In this document: positions 1 to 9,671 of the stretch, piece by piece
How the letters are laid out: the number at the start of each line of letters is the position of its first letter
Numbering within the stretch: the stretch's first letter is position 1
Assembly (NCBI RefSeq): GCF_023715845.1
Contig: NZ_JAMBOR010000012.1
Span: 1-64,000, forward strand
Length of the DNA stretch: 64,000 nucleotides
Origin: Fictibacillus phosphorivorans
GTDB lineage: Bacteria; Bacillota; Bacilli; Bacillales; Fictibacillaceae
Reading direction: 5' to 3'
Made by a program: the position numbers and the translations under genes
Notes under the pieces: model-generated
The model's input: the letters and a program-made list of their open reading frames with translations, nothing else
What the model was told of the DNA's origin: nothing
Database searches by the model: none

Positions 1-2
1 GC

Positions 3-34
3 AAACTGGACATGGCGAGGGCCATGTCCAGTTT
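3..34. terminator. Perfect 14-bp hairpin at the left edge
   Basis: Two 14-base arms (3-16 and 21-34) are perfectly complementary around a GAGG loop. No long T tract follows on either strand, so it may be the end of a gene left of the window or a stable 3' RNA structure rather than a simple intrinsic terminator. Confidence 0.5.
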
Positions 35-75
35 AATCCAGGTGTGTTTATTCAAAAATAATACTTAAAAACAAC

Positions 76-152
76 ACAAACCCCATTTTCAACAAAGTTG
101 AAATGGGGTTTGTCTACGTTCTGAAACGTTCCTATTCAGGAACGTTTTTTTT
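76..152 (+). repeat. Two-hairpin intergenic repeat ending in a terminator (copy A)
   Basis: A first hairpin (76-93 with 97-113, arms containing ACAAACCCC and GGGGTTTGT) is followed by a TGTCTACGTTCTGAA linker and a second hairpin (125-132 with 139-146) that runs into eight T residues. The second hairpin is a good intrinsic terminator for plus-strand transcription entering from the left. The first hairpin and linker recur almost unchanged at 13194-13262, so this is a dispersed element and not only a local terminator. Confidence 0.75.
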
Positions 153-153
153 A

Positions 154-702
154 TTATACGGTGATCATTTCATTTCTATTATTTCGCAGTACCGTTATAA
201 ACCCATCTAAAATATCATGACTGGCAGAAAATCCTTTTCGTTTATAGAACTCTAAAGCATCTATGTTGCCATTTGACACAAAGATAAAATAATCTTCTAC
301 ATCGACAAATTGTTTCATCCATTCCATAGACATCGTAAAAAGCTTTGAACCGATTCCATACTGTCTGTAATCCTCTTTAATATAGAATTGAGAAAGACAG
401 CCGACATGATCTCTACGGACAGAAGACATAGCAAAGAAGGTGGCAAACTCATTGGAGTAGGTTTCTTTAGGAGAAATGTTGGAATATACATAAGCAACAA
501 TCTGATCCTCATCTTTTACGACAATCGTATGGTTATGAACCGCTTTGTTCACGGAAGGGACAAGCCTTGTTTCAAAGTTCATGTTATCAAATAGCTCAGG
601 TTTTATGTACGCCTTTGAATTCTGATAAACCATAAGTTCATTGCAGAGATCTTTACAGCATTCAATTTTTTCACCAGGTATGACTTCAAATGTAAGATTC
701 AA
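154..702 (-). CDS. GNAT family N-acetyltransferase
   Basis: This 182-residue protein should transfer an acetyl group from acetyl-CoA to an unknown amine. The acetyl-CoA binding motif is visible as RQYGIGSKL around residue 115, followed by the family's C-terminal NIDALEFYKRKGF strand-helix. The longer reading begins at a GTG (711), but the AGGAGG site (713-718) lies only one base before it. The TTG at 702 sits ten bases from the site and is the better start. The gene stands alone and is read toward the left edge. Its C-terminal half is the recognisable part; the N-terminal 60 residues are not, so no substrate can be proposed. Confidence 0.8.
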   Translation of the reverse strand: MNLTFEVIPGEKIECCKDLCNELMVYQNSKAYIKPELFDNMNFETRLVPSVNKAVHNHTIVVKDEDQIVAYVYSNISPKETYSNEFATFFAMSSVRRDHVGCLSQFYIKEDYRQYGIGSKLFTMSMEWMKQFVDVEDYFIFVSNGNIDALEFYKRKGFSASHDILDGFITVLRNNRNEMITV

Positions 703-799
703 TCTTACCACTCCTCCTATGATAAAAATTCTCTACACCTTAACTGATTACGATATAATTTTATTACAATATAAAATGAATACAAGTATGCAGTAATTT

Positions 800-1154
800 A
801 TGAGTAAGTCAGAAAAAACTGAGTAAAGGGGAAGAGGGCGTTATCCTATCCATGAGCAGTGAAGTGAGGAAATATGGAAGAAAAGAAGATGGTCCTTTAA
901 CATGGCGTTGTGGAACGGCAAAACTCTGCGCTACAACGAACTTAAACGCAGAGTCGACGGCATTACAAACATGGTATTGTCTCAATCATTAAAAGAAATG
1001 GAGAATCAAGGACTTATTTTCAGAAAACAGTATTTAGAGATCCCGCCGTGAGTAGAATATTCTCAAAAAAAAAGCGGGAGAGAATTTAATTCCATCCATA
1101 GAATCCCTGGCAAAATGGGGGAAAGAGATGCAAAAGATTAAAAAAGAAGATTGA
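800..1154 (+). pseudogene. Decayed HxlR-type winged-helix regulator
   Basis: The frame beginning at ATG 800 carries early stops (824 and shortly after), then an uninterrupted stretch (roughly 900-1048) that reads LWNGKTLRYNELKRRVDGIT and continues with a recognition helix and wing typical of HxlR/MarR-like regulators, ending in EIPP and a stop. In a shifted frame the family's C-terminal signature continues as SIESLAKWGKEM and ends at 1152-1154. The usual N-terminal GGKWK motif is scrambled. Several indels or nonsense changes mean no full regulator can be made. Related proteins sense aldehydes, quinones or redox state. A terminator overlaps its end, as expected for a once-functional gene. Confidence 0.75.
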
Positions 1155-1187
1155 TCAAGTCCCGACAAATGCGACTTGATTTTTTTA
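1154..1187 (+). terminator. Intrinsic terminator after the HxlR remnant
   Basis: Eight-base perfect arms (1154-1161 and 1173-1180, ATCAAGTC/GACTTGAT) are followed by a run of seven T residues. Confidence 0.8.
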
Positions 1188-1294
1188 ATTGAAACTTTTA
1201 GTTCTTTTGGATGATATGGAGAAAATAGAGGAATGGTATTATTACTTTGTGTCTAAGTGAGTCAGAATCAAATTAAACTGAGGGGTTAGAGGAT

Positions 1295-3283
1295 ATGAAT
1301 AATAATCATAAGAAATTTGTTTCATTTTCATTAGCTTTGAGTCTTTTATCTTTGCCCGTTGCCGAGAACGCATTAGCTAAAAAGCCAGCTCCAGCAAAAG
1401 TAAACCTTCGTATTATGGAAACCACAGATGTTCATACCAATCTCTTAAACTTTGATTACTATAAAAACGTTGCTTCAGAAAAAGTCGGTCTTGCTAAAAC
1501 GGCTACACTTATAAAACAAGCTAGAGAAGAATCGAGAGGGAAAAACAGTATTTTAGTAGATAACGGTGATCTCATTCAAGGTACCCCTCTTGGAACATTC
1601 AAAGCAAAAATTGAACCATTAAAAGAAGGGGAAGTTCACCCTGCTATAGCTGCCATGAACCTAATGGGCTATGACATGGCGACACTTGGAAATCATGAAT
1701 TTAACTATGGTTTAGAATATTTAGATGAAGTTTATGACGATGCGAATTTTCCGTATATAAACGCTAATGTTTATGTAGATGATCATGATAACAATCCGAA
1801 GAACGATAAAAACAAATATACGCCATACAAAATCGTTAATAAAAAAGTAAAAGATGAAAGTGGTAAAACAAAAGTAATTAAGATCGGCTATATTGGTTTT
1901 GTACCACCTCAAATTAATGAGTGGGATAAATCCAACTTGGATGGCAAAGTAGTAACAAAAAATATTGTTGACTCTGCACAAAAATTTATTCCACGGATGA
2001 AAAAAGAAGGAGCAGACATCATTATTGCTCAAGCTCATTCCGGATTTAATGGAAATCTTTCAAATACAGAAGATGTTATATATGCATTAAGTAAAGTTAA
2101 AGACATCAGTGCCATCACTTTCTCTCATACTCATAAAGTCTTTCCAGCTACAGATGAAAAGAGCCTTGATGCCTTGTTCAAGGATTCAACCGGAAAGGTG
2201 CTTCCTGGTGTAGATAATGAAAGAGGAACGATCAACGGAATCCCCGCTGTACAAGCAGGTTACGGAGGTGGTTCATTAGGATTAATCGATTTAACACTTG
2301 TAAAAGAAAAAGGAAAGTGGAAAGTCACTCATTCACAATCCTCTGTAAGAAATGTGGAAAGTGTTAAAGCCAACGAAAAGGTTGTAAAAGCGATAACGAA
2401 AGTTCATGAAAAAACGATTCATTACGTAAACACTCCTATTGGAACGACGACAGATGATATTCATAGCTTCTTTGCACTCGTTCAGGATGATCCGTCCGTA
2501 CAAGTCGTAACAAATGCTCAAAGATGGTACGCTGAAAAGTACATTGCTCTTAACAAACCAGAATACAAAGATCTTCCTATTCTCTCAGTTGGTGCTCCTT
2601 TTAAGGCAGGTAGAAACGGTGTAGATGAATACACTGAAATACATAAAGGTGATCTGACCATTCGAAGTGCCGGTGACTTATATCTTTATGACAATACCCT
2701 TAAAGCTCTTAAAGTGAAAGGATCAACCGTGAAAGAATGGCTTGAAATGTCTGCAGGTAAGTTCAATCAAATCAACCCAAACAAAACAGAAGAGCAAGAG
2801 CTTCTCAATGCAGGGTTCCCCGTATATAACTTTGATGTGATCGATGGAGTGAACTATCAAATCGATATTACACAACCTGCTAAATATGATAAAGATGGCA
2901 ATGTCATTAATCCTGGAAGTAGTCGAATTAAAAATCTTTCTTATAATGGACAACCCATTGATCCGAACCAAGACTTTATCGTAGTAACCAATAATTATCG
3001 TGCCGGTGGAGGAGGAAACTTCCCAGGAATAAAAGGTAGTGAATATGTCGTTGATTCTGCAGATGAAAACCGCCAGATTTTAATGGACTATATTTCCGAA
3101 GTGAAAGAAATTACACCTACTGCTGATGACAACTGGTCATTCGCGCCAATCAGCGGCAATGCTAATGTAACTTTTGTTTCTTCACCTAATGGCCAAAACT
3201 ATCTTAGTGAATATGGTAAAATCACATATACCAATCAGCTCGATGTAAATGGGTTTGGTATTTATAAAATTGATTTGAATTAA
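1295..3283 (+). CDS. cpdB: Secreted 2',3'-cyclic-nucleotide 2'-phosphodiesterase/3'-nucleotidase
   Basis: A 662-residue exported enzyme of the CpdB/YfkN type that dephosphorylates 2',3'-cyclic nucleotides and 3'-nucleotides outside the cell to release nucleosides and phosphate. Residues 1-28 form a signal peptide ending at ALA. The N-terminal metallophosphatase domain shows the two-metal motifs ETTDVHTN, DNGDLIQG, GNHEFNYG and FSHTHKVFP. The C-terminal 5'-nucleotidase domain carries the nucleoside-binding RAGGGGNFPG loop. The length matches a single CpdB unit; there is no second catalytic unit and no LPxTG sorting signal, so it is probably released or loosely wall-associated. ATG 1295 follows an AGAGG site. 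It is monocistronic, with a terminator just after its stop. Confidence 0.9.
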   Translation: MNNNHKKFVSFSLALSLLSLPVAENALAKKPAPAKVNLRIMETTDVHTNLLNFDYYKNVASEKVGLAKTATLIKQAREESRGKNSILVDNGDLIQGTPLGTFKAKIEPLKEGEVHPAIAAMNLMGYDMATLGNHEFNYGLEYLDEVYDDANFPYINANVYVDDHDNNPKNDKNKYTPYKIVNKKVKDESGKTKVIKIGYIGFVPPQINEWDKSNLDGKVVTKNIVDSAQKFIPRMKKEGADIIIAQAHSGFNGNLSNTEDVIYALSKVKDISAITFSHTHKVFPATDEKSLDALFKDSTGKVLPGVDNERGTINGIPAVQAGYGGGSLGLIDLTLVKEKGKWKVTHSQSSVRNVESVKANEKVVKAITKVHEKTIHYVNTPIGTTTDDIHSFFALVQDDPSVQVVTNAQRWYAEKYIALNKPEYKDLPILSVGAPFKAGRNGVDEYTEIHKGDLTIRSAGDLYLYDNTLKALKVKGSTVKEWLEMSAGKFNQINPNKTEEQELLNAGFPVYNFDVIDGVNYQIDITQPAKYDKDGNVINPGSSRIKNLSYNGQPIDPNQDFIVVTNNYRAGGGGNFPGIKGSEYVVDSADENRQILMDYISEVKEITPTADDNWSFAPISGNANVTFVSSPNGQNYLSEYGKITYTNQLDVNGFGIYKIDLN

Positions 3284-3290
3284 TCATGAG

Positions 3291-3322
3291 AAGAGAGCCA
3301 AGATTTATGGCTCTCTTTTTTA
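3291..3322 (+). terminator. Terminator of the cpdB-like gene
   Basis: Ten-base arms AAGAGAGCCA (3291-3300) and TGGCTCTCTT (3308-3317) are followed by T residues, eight bases after the stop codon. Confidence 0.9.
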
Positions 3323-3515
3323 ATTACGATAATAACCTTTAGTAATCCAAGATAGATAAAAAATTAGTGACATGAAATTGTGATGATTTATCAATGGAAA
3401 TGTAATGAAATATCGTTATCATATAAATAAACGCATCGGTCTATTTTTTTGAATTTACGTATAGATATTACTTGTAATGGTTCCTTTAATGGTTCCTTAA
3501 CAAGGGAAAGGTGGG

Positions 3516-4849
3516 ATGATTATTTTGGATATTTATTTACTCCTTGTCACCTTAGCCGCCATTGTAATGGTTATCTTAACGGTGTCCTGGCTGAAATGGC
3601 ATGCTTTTATCAGCCTGACAGTTGCCAGTTTGTTTTTAGCGGTTATGGCTGGATTACCCTTAGATAAAATTATATCCGCTTACGAAATGGGTATAGGAGA
3701 TGTTTTAGGACATCTGGTTGGAATACTAGCACTAGGAACAATTTTAGGGAAGATCCTTTCTGAATCAGGGGCGGGACTACAGATCGGTAAATTTTTTGTA
3801 CGATTTTTTGGTGAAAAACGTTTACCATGGGCGATGATGCTTTCAGGTTTCATCATTGGGATTCCAATCTTTTTGAAGTTGGCATATTAATTTTATTGCC
3901 TTTAGTCATTTCGTTACACAAAACTACAAAGCAAAATATTTTATTAATCGCTCTACCAGTCCTTGCAAGTCTATCGATTGTAGACGCAATTGTTCCGCCA
4001 CGGCCGGGTGCCCTTGCTGCAATCAGCATCTATGATGCCAACCTTGGAATGGTTCTTCTTTATACCCTTGTAATCGCATTTGTTGCTGCCGTTCTTGCTG
4101 GACCATTGTTTGCAAAATGGGTACATAAACGCGTTGTTCCGAAAAAAGAACCGGAATTAATTCACATCAATACGGCAGTAAATGATCTTCCAAGCTCAAG
4201 GTTGTCTTTCTTAATTATTTTACTTCCAGTCATTCTCATGATTCTCGCTTCATTAGCCCCTTATATTCCACATTCAGAAAGCACGATGAACCTCATTGCT
4301 CTTATTGGAAATCCAGTCATCGCGTTATTAATTGCGGTATTTACTGCTTACTGTCTTCTTGGTTTCCGTAAAGGAATGGATAGGGAACTTATTAAAAAAT
4401 TTACAGAAGAAAGCTTACTCCCAGTAGGTTCTATCTTATTAATTATTGGTGCAGGCGGGGGATTCAAACAAATTCTGATCGATAGCGGTGTTGGTGAGAC
4501 AATGGGCAGGTTATCTGAAAGTCTATCAATCTCTCCGCTCGTAATGGCTTTTGTCATAGCATGCTTAATTCGAATTGCGACAGGATCTGCAACGGTCGCT
4601 TTAACGACAGCCGCAGGTATTGTCTCTCCAATTATCACGAACATACCTGATGTCAATTTAGAATTACTAGTCATTGCTACAGCTGCAGGATCCATGATGT
4701 TTTCACATGTAAACGATCCAGGCTTTTGGATGGTAAAAGAATATCTTGGATTAACGGTAGCAGAAACCTTTAAGACACTTACCGTTCTTGAAATCATTCT
4801 TTCTTTAACCGCATTTGCCAGTGTTTTGCTGCTAAATATCTTTTTATAA
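3516..4849 (+). pseudogene. GntP-family gluconate permease with a single-base frameshift
   Basis: Two overlapping reading frames (3516-3890 and 3827-4849) together encode one 440-odd-residue GntP/GntT-type gluconate:H+ symporter with a dozen hydrophobic segments. The first frame ends in GIPIFLKLAY, where the family has GIPxFFEVG. Adding one T to the five-T run at 3870-3874 restores GIPIFFEVGILILLPLV and joins the two parts without loss. So this is either a recent single-base deletion that inactivates the gene or a base-call error in a homopolymer. No gluconate kinase or gnt regulator is adjacent. The start ATG 3516 follows a purine-rich GGGAAAGGTGGG site. Upstream, AATGGTTCCTT is directly repeated (near 3478-3499). 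Confidence 0.85.
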
Positions 4850-4932
4850 ATTATAAAAGGAATCGCAAATCTGAAAAGGAAGTTATTTGAGGGATAATGA
4901 GTAGTTTAATAAATTTTTTGGAGGGGAATTAT

Positions 4933-5823
4933 ATGAGATTTGAGCAGAAAGAAATAAATATTTTACATCCTGATTCAGGACCTTACGGAATCGCAGTCAC
5001 ACCAGATAGAAAAGTTTGGTTTTCACAACATAAAGCAAATAAGATCAGTTGTCTTGATCAAGAAGGAGAGATCAAGGAATATAAAGTTCCAACTCCAGAT
5101 GCGAAAGTGATGTGTTTAACTGTTTCTTCAAAAGGTGATGTTTGGTTCACAGAAAATGGGACAGACAAAATAGGAAAGATTACAGCAACAGGAATCATTC
5201 AAGAATATCCTTTGCCACACTCGAATTCAGCCCCATACGGGATTACAGAAGGCTCCAATGGAGATATATGGTTTACCGAAATGAACGGAAACCGTATAGG
5301 TAAACTGACAGAGAAAGGTGAGATTCATGAATATGAACTACCCAATCAAGGATCTTTCCCAGCATTCATTACGCTTGGCCCAGATCGTTCACTTTGGTTC
5401 ACTGAAAACCAAAACAATGCAATAGGAAGGATAACAGAATCGGGAGAGATAACAGAGTATCCATTACCTACAGCTTCAGCAGGACCAGTGGGTATAACAA
5501 AAGGAAACGATGATGCACTTTGGTTTGTAGAAATATTAGCAAATAAGATAGGGAGAATTACTATTTCTGGTAAAATAACAGAGTTTGATATCCCTACACC
5601 AAATGCACGCCCTCATGCAATCACTCAAGGGTTGGGTGATGACTTATGGTTTACCGAATGGGGTGCAAATAAAATCGGTAGGATAACAACGAATAGATCC
5701 ATTGAAGATTATTCAATTCATACTCCGAACGCTGAACCTCATGGAATTGTTTGTGATAATGAAGGAACTGTATGGTTTGCTTTAGAATGTAACAAGATCG
5801 GAAAATTAAGCTTAATGAAATAA
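4933..5823 (+). CDS. vgb: Virginiamycin B (streptogramin B) lyase
   Basis: A 296-residue cytoplasmic enzyme of the Vgb family, which linearises cyclic type B streptogramins by an elimination reaction at the ester bond and so confers resistance. The protein is built from seven beta-propeller blades, each with a repeat like GxxWFTExxxNxIGRIT (DVWFTENGTDKIGKI, DIWFTEMNGNRIGKL and others). The C-terminal HGI and ALECNKIGKL segments contain the His and Glu positions known to be catalytic in Staphylococcus Vgb. An upstream ATG (4897) is in frame, but GGAGGGG lies between it and ATG 4933, so 4933 is the start. No mobile-element sequence flanks it, which suggests an intrinsic chromosomal copy. Natural substrate in this organism is unproven. 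Confidence 0.9.
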   Translation: MRFEQKEINILHPDSGPYGIAVTPDRKVWFSQHKANKISCLDQEGEIKEYKVPTPDAKVMCLTVSSKGDVWFTENGTDKIGKITATGIIQEYPLPHSNSAPYGITEGSNGDIWFTEMNGNRIGKLTEKGEIHEYELPNQGSFPAFITLGPDRSLWFTENQNNAIGRITESGEITEYPLPTASAGPVGITKGNDDALWFVEILANKIGRITISGKITEFDIPTPNARPHAITQGLGDDLWFTEWGANKIGRITTNRSIEDYSIHTPNAEPHGIVCDNEGTVWFALECNKIGKLSLMK

Positions 5824-5934
5824 AACTTCAGTGGGAAATTAAGATACCTACGTTTAAACGATAATCTTGAATACATTGTTACTGGTGATTTGGTTAATAG
5901 TAATTTAAATAAATAGATTCAATTATATATCCTT

Positions 5935-5973
5935 AAGAGCATGATTTGAAAAGATTAATCAAATCATGCTCTT
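5935..5973. terminator. Long hairpin between convergent genes
   Basis: Perfect 15-base arms (5935-5949 and 5959-5973, AAGAGCATGATTTGA and its complement) with a nine-base loop lie between vgb and the minus-strand secreted-protein gene. The T tracts are short on both strands, so termination strength is uncertain, but its place suggests a shared bidirectional terminator. Confidence 0.65.
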
Positions 5974-6028
5974 GTTAAAGTAATCATGCTAGTGGCATTC
6001 AACCTATTTCCTTTTAAAGTAGTATAAA

Positions 6029-6451
6029 TTAATCATAGGCAATTACAGTAGAATTTCCGCCAGAATATTTCCTAAGATAAAATTCGGCTTGATTGTTAGT
6101 GCCATCGACATATTTATTTATATTTTTGAAGACATGACAGCCTTTTGAATCGAAATCTTTACTCTGGGCTGTTTTATAGTAAAGACCTTTAACACCATTG
6201 TCATAAACCACATCATCTCTGTTATATGGATCTTCTTCATATAACTCATAATAACCTGATTTACTTTTCTTACTGAGACAAATTTTAAAAGCGCCTCCAC
6301 CTGATTCAAATATTTCACTTTGATTGGTGAATTCATCGCTTCCTATAATATCCCATTCTCCAGCACCGGCTAAAGTATAAGCTAAGCTAGAAGAGGGGGT
6401 GACTAAAAGCGAAACGACCAAAGCAGCGACAATCATTTTAAACTTTCTAAT
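6029..6451 (-). CDS. Small secreted protein of unknown function, probable ATT start
   Basis: I do not recognise the family. The product is about 140 residues: a lysine/arginine N-terminus, a hydrophobic core (MIVAALVVSLLV) and an SLA-YT signal-peptidase-like site, then a mature part of about 115 residues rich in Gly, Asp, Lys and Tyr with two cysteines (in KICLSKK and KGCHVF) that could form a disulfide. The ribosome site AAAGGAGG (6459-6466) has no ATG, GTG or TTG at normal distance. The codon seven bases downstream is ATT at 6451, which would give MRKFKMIVAALV. The next ATG (6436) is 22 bases away and would lose the basic residues before the core. A TTG at 6472 lies upstream of the ribosome site. 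It ends at a hairpin shared with vgb. Confidence 0.7.
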   Translation of the reverse strand: MRKFKMIVAALVVSLLVTPSSSLAYTLAGAGEWDIIGSDEFTNQSEIFESGGGAFKICLSKKSKSGYYELYEEDPYNRDDVVYDNGVKGLYYKTAQSKDFDSKGCHVFKNINKYVDGTNNQAEFYLRKYSGGNSTVIAYD

Positions 6452-6472
6452 GATTATACCTCCTTTTAACAA

Positions 6473-7401
<929 letters not shown>

Positions 7402-8661
7402 GTGGCTAATTCATCTATAGACACTCATTTTACTCAAACAAGTAAACGTCATTATACTACAGTTGTTACCGAATTAAGTCCCTTGCAAAAACCTTGGGCT
7501 ACATTAGGGATTCTGGCAGCATTGATTTTGTTATTCGCGATTGTAAATGTTGCTGATTGGACTCAAGGAATTCTCTTTATTATAGGGATTTTGTTAGGAA
7601 ACGCATTGTTATATGCTCGATTTGGTTTCACTTCAGCATTTAGACGATTAGTTTCCGTTGGTAATGTGCAGGGATTACAAGCACATATGGTTATGCTAGC
7701 CGTTGCATCCGTATTATTTGCTATAATCCTAAGTACTGGATTTAGCTTTACAGGTGCTGCCCCTGCAGGAAATGTGTCACCAGTAGGTATTAGTATTCTA
7801 TTCGGTTCTTTTCTGTTTGGGATCGGGATGCAGCTTGGAAATGGCTGTGCATCCGGAACGTTGTATTCTTTAGGTGGCGGATCTTCTTCAATGATCTTAA
7901 CATTGATATCTTTCATTGCAGGTTCTGTTATTGGTGCATATCATTTTACGTTCTGGATGGGCTTACCTTCCCTGCCTCCGATTGCATTTAACGAGATACC
8001 TGGATTCGGTTATTTAGGTGCATTGATCTTACAGTTAGCATTGTTTGGCTTAATCTATTGGGTTACGGTTCAAATAGCTAAAAAGAAAAATCCTCCAATG
8101 ATGAAACCACTGCCAACGACGATTGGATGGAAAAAGATATGGCGTGGTTCTTGGCCTTTATTTACTGCAGCTATCGTTTTAGCCGTATTAAATGCATTAA
8201 CATTAGCGGTAAAAGGAAGTCCTTGGGGAATCACTTCGGCATTTGCTCTTTGGGGTTCAAAAGCATTGATGGCTACCGGCGTTGATGTATCAAGCTGGGG
8301 TTACTTCGCAGGTAGCAAAGGTGACGCTTTAAATAAAAGTGTTCTGACTGATGCAACAAGCGTAATGAATTTCGGAATCATTCTAGGAGCATTCATTTCT
8401 GCAGCTTTCCAAGGAACATTTAAACCGGGAAAGATTAAACCAGGAATTGCAGGAGCTTCTATCATTGGCGGTTTACTGATGGGTTACGGTGCGCGATTAG
8501 CATTCGGCTGTAATATCGGTGCTTATTTCAGCGGAATTGCTTCATTCAGCCTACACGGCTGGGTTTGGGGTATCATGGCAATGGCCGGAACTTTCTTAGC
8601 TCTATTTATTCGTCCTCTATTCGGATTGAAAAACCCAAAACCTAATGATTCTGTTTGCTAA
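7402..8661 (+). CDS. YeeE/YedE-family sulfur compound transporter
   Basis: A 419-residue integral membrane protein of the YeeE/YedE (TsuA) family; characterised members take up thiosulfate through conserved cysteines. Two inverted halves are visible. Each carries the family's Cys-containing re-entrant signature: GNGCASGTLYSLGGG in the first half and FGCNIGAYFSGIASFSLHGW in the second. About ten membrane segments can be counted. The GTG at 7402, six bases after AGGAGG, gives MANSSIDTHF and is preferred over the ATG at 7348, which has no ribosome site. No TusA-like partner is adjacent. It lies 5 kb from the sulfur-assimilation genes, and the substrate (thiosulfate or another sulfur/selenium species) is inferred from the family. 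Confidence 0.85.
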   Translation: MANSSIDTHFTQTSKRHYTTVVTELSPLQKPWATLGILAALILLFAIVNVADWTQGILFIIGILLGNALLYARFGFTSAFRRLVSVGNVQGLQAHMVMLAVASVLFAIILSTGFSFTGAAPAGNVSPVGISILFGSFLFGIGMQLGNGCASGTLYSLGGGSSSMILTLISFIAGSVIGAYHFTFWMGLPSLPPIAFNEIPGFGYLGALILQLALFGLIYWVTVQIAKKKNPPMMKPLPTTIGWKKIWRGSWPLFTAAIVLAVLNALTLAVKGSPWGITSAFALWGSKALMATGVDVSSWGYFAGSKGDALNKSVLTDATSVMNFGIILGAFISAAFQGTFKPGKIKPGIAGASIIGGLLMGYGARLAFGCNIGAYFSGIASFSLHGWVWGIMAMAGTFLALFIRPLFGLKNPKPNDSVC

Positions 8662-8663
8662 AA

Positions 8664-8715
8664 AACAAAAAGCTAGTGGTGTGAGATATTAATCTCAACC
8701 ACTAGCTTTTATTTT
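8664..8715. terminator. Bidirectional terminator between convergent genes
   Basis: Arms AAAAGCTAGTGGT and ACCACTAGCTTTT (8668-8680 and 8698-8710), extended inside by GAGAT/ATCTC, give T tracts on both strands. It serves the transporter gene on the left and the serine hydrolase gene on the right. Confidence 0.9.
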
Positions 8716-8720
8716 TGTTC

Positions 8721-9533
8721 TCATTTTAAACCCTTCATTTCAAAAAGCAACGATCCTAACTTGTTCATCACTCGTATTGGTTCCTCTCTATTAGGCACGT
8801 TCTTACTTAGTACAGAAATCGCAAATGAATGGCCAGGTATATAAAATAATCCTACATCGTGCTCAACCCCTGGTACATATCCTGTTTTATGTGCCAGTTC
8901 CCAAATCGGAATAGTTCCGATTAATCCATCATGTTCTGGAAGCAGTTTTGGCAATAAATGATTAATCTTTTGCTGTTTCATAATTTTTATCATTTTTCGA
9001 CATGCATTCATGGATACGATCTTGCCTAAAGCGAGGTTTTTTAAAAAATGGTTTATTTCTTTCGCTGTGATTAAGTTTGATTCACTAAGTTTCCTTGAAG
9101 GTTTAATTTGAAGCTTATGACGTAACTGAGATTGCTTAAAGCCCCAAAGGGTCATGTAAACTTGAATGTTCTCCATACCCACTAGGTCGATTAAAAGGTT
9201 TGTTGCCGTATTATCACTTTCTATGATCATAAGAACAACGAGATCATAGATCGTCCATTCCATACCAGGAGTCAGGTTTTTTAAGATACCATCACCTGAG
9301 ACGATATCCTCTCGTCGGACTTGAATTTTATCAGATAATGAATGTTTCCCTTCAAACACTTGGGCAAAAACAGCTGACATGATCGGTAACTTTATGATGC
9401 TTGCCGCATAAAATTCCTCGTCTTGATTATAGACAAACTCTTCTTCCGTGTTGAAGTGGTAAATGGAAACCCCATACGTTCCTTTTCCTGACGCAATTAA
9501 ATTTAACAGCTTGTTCTCCATCAATTTCAGCAT
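8721..9533 (-). CDS. Class A beta-lactamase-like serine hydrolase without signal peptide
   Basis: A 270-residue protein with all three active-site boxes of the beta-lactamase/transpeptidase fold: SIIK (residues 45-48, nucleophilic Ser45), SDN (106-108) and KTG (216-218). The N-terminus (MLKLMENKLLNLIASGKG) has no hydrophobic signal or lipobox, so unlike true secreted penicillinases it should stay in the cytoplasm. I see no clear omega-loop ExxLN motif. A role as a peptidase or esterase is as likely as beta-lactam hydrolysis. Start ATG 9533 follows AAGAAGG at nine bases. It is read alone toward a terminator shared with the transporter. Confidence 0.8.
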   Translation of the reverse strand: MLKLMENKLLNLIASGKGTYGVSIYHFNTEEEFVYNQDEEFYAASIIKLPIMSAVFAQVFEGKHSLSDKIQVRREDIVSGDGILKNLTPGMEWTIYDLVVLMIIESDNTATNLLIDLVGMENIQVYMTLWGFKQSQLRHKLQIKPSRKLSESNLITAKEINHFLKNLALGKIVSMNACRKMIKIMKQQKINHLLPKLLPEHDGLIGTIPIWELAHKTGYVPGVEHDVGLFYIPGHSFAISVLSKNVPNREEPIRVMNKLGSLLFEMKGLK

Positions 9534-9671
9534 ACCCGCTTACCTTCTTTCTTAAATTCTCAATATGTGTTTATCTACCTATATGTAAATTACTTAATTC
9601 GTCGTATTTACAAGGATAACTTTTAAAAATAGACTGAGAGCGTTACGTTACTTTAGAAAGGAGAGAAAAAC

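Noticed and set aside
4348-4797. 149-codon frame opposite the gluconate permease
   Set aside because: Antisense shadow of the GntP coding frame, which has clear family motifs.
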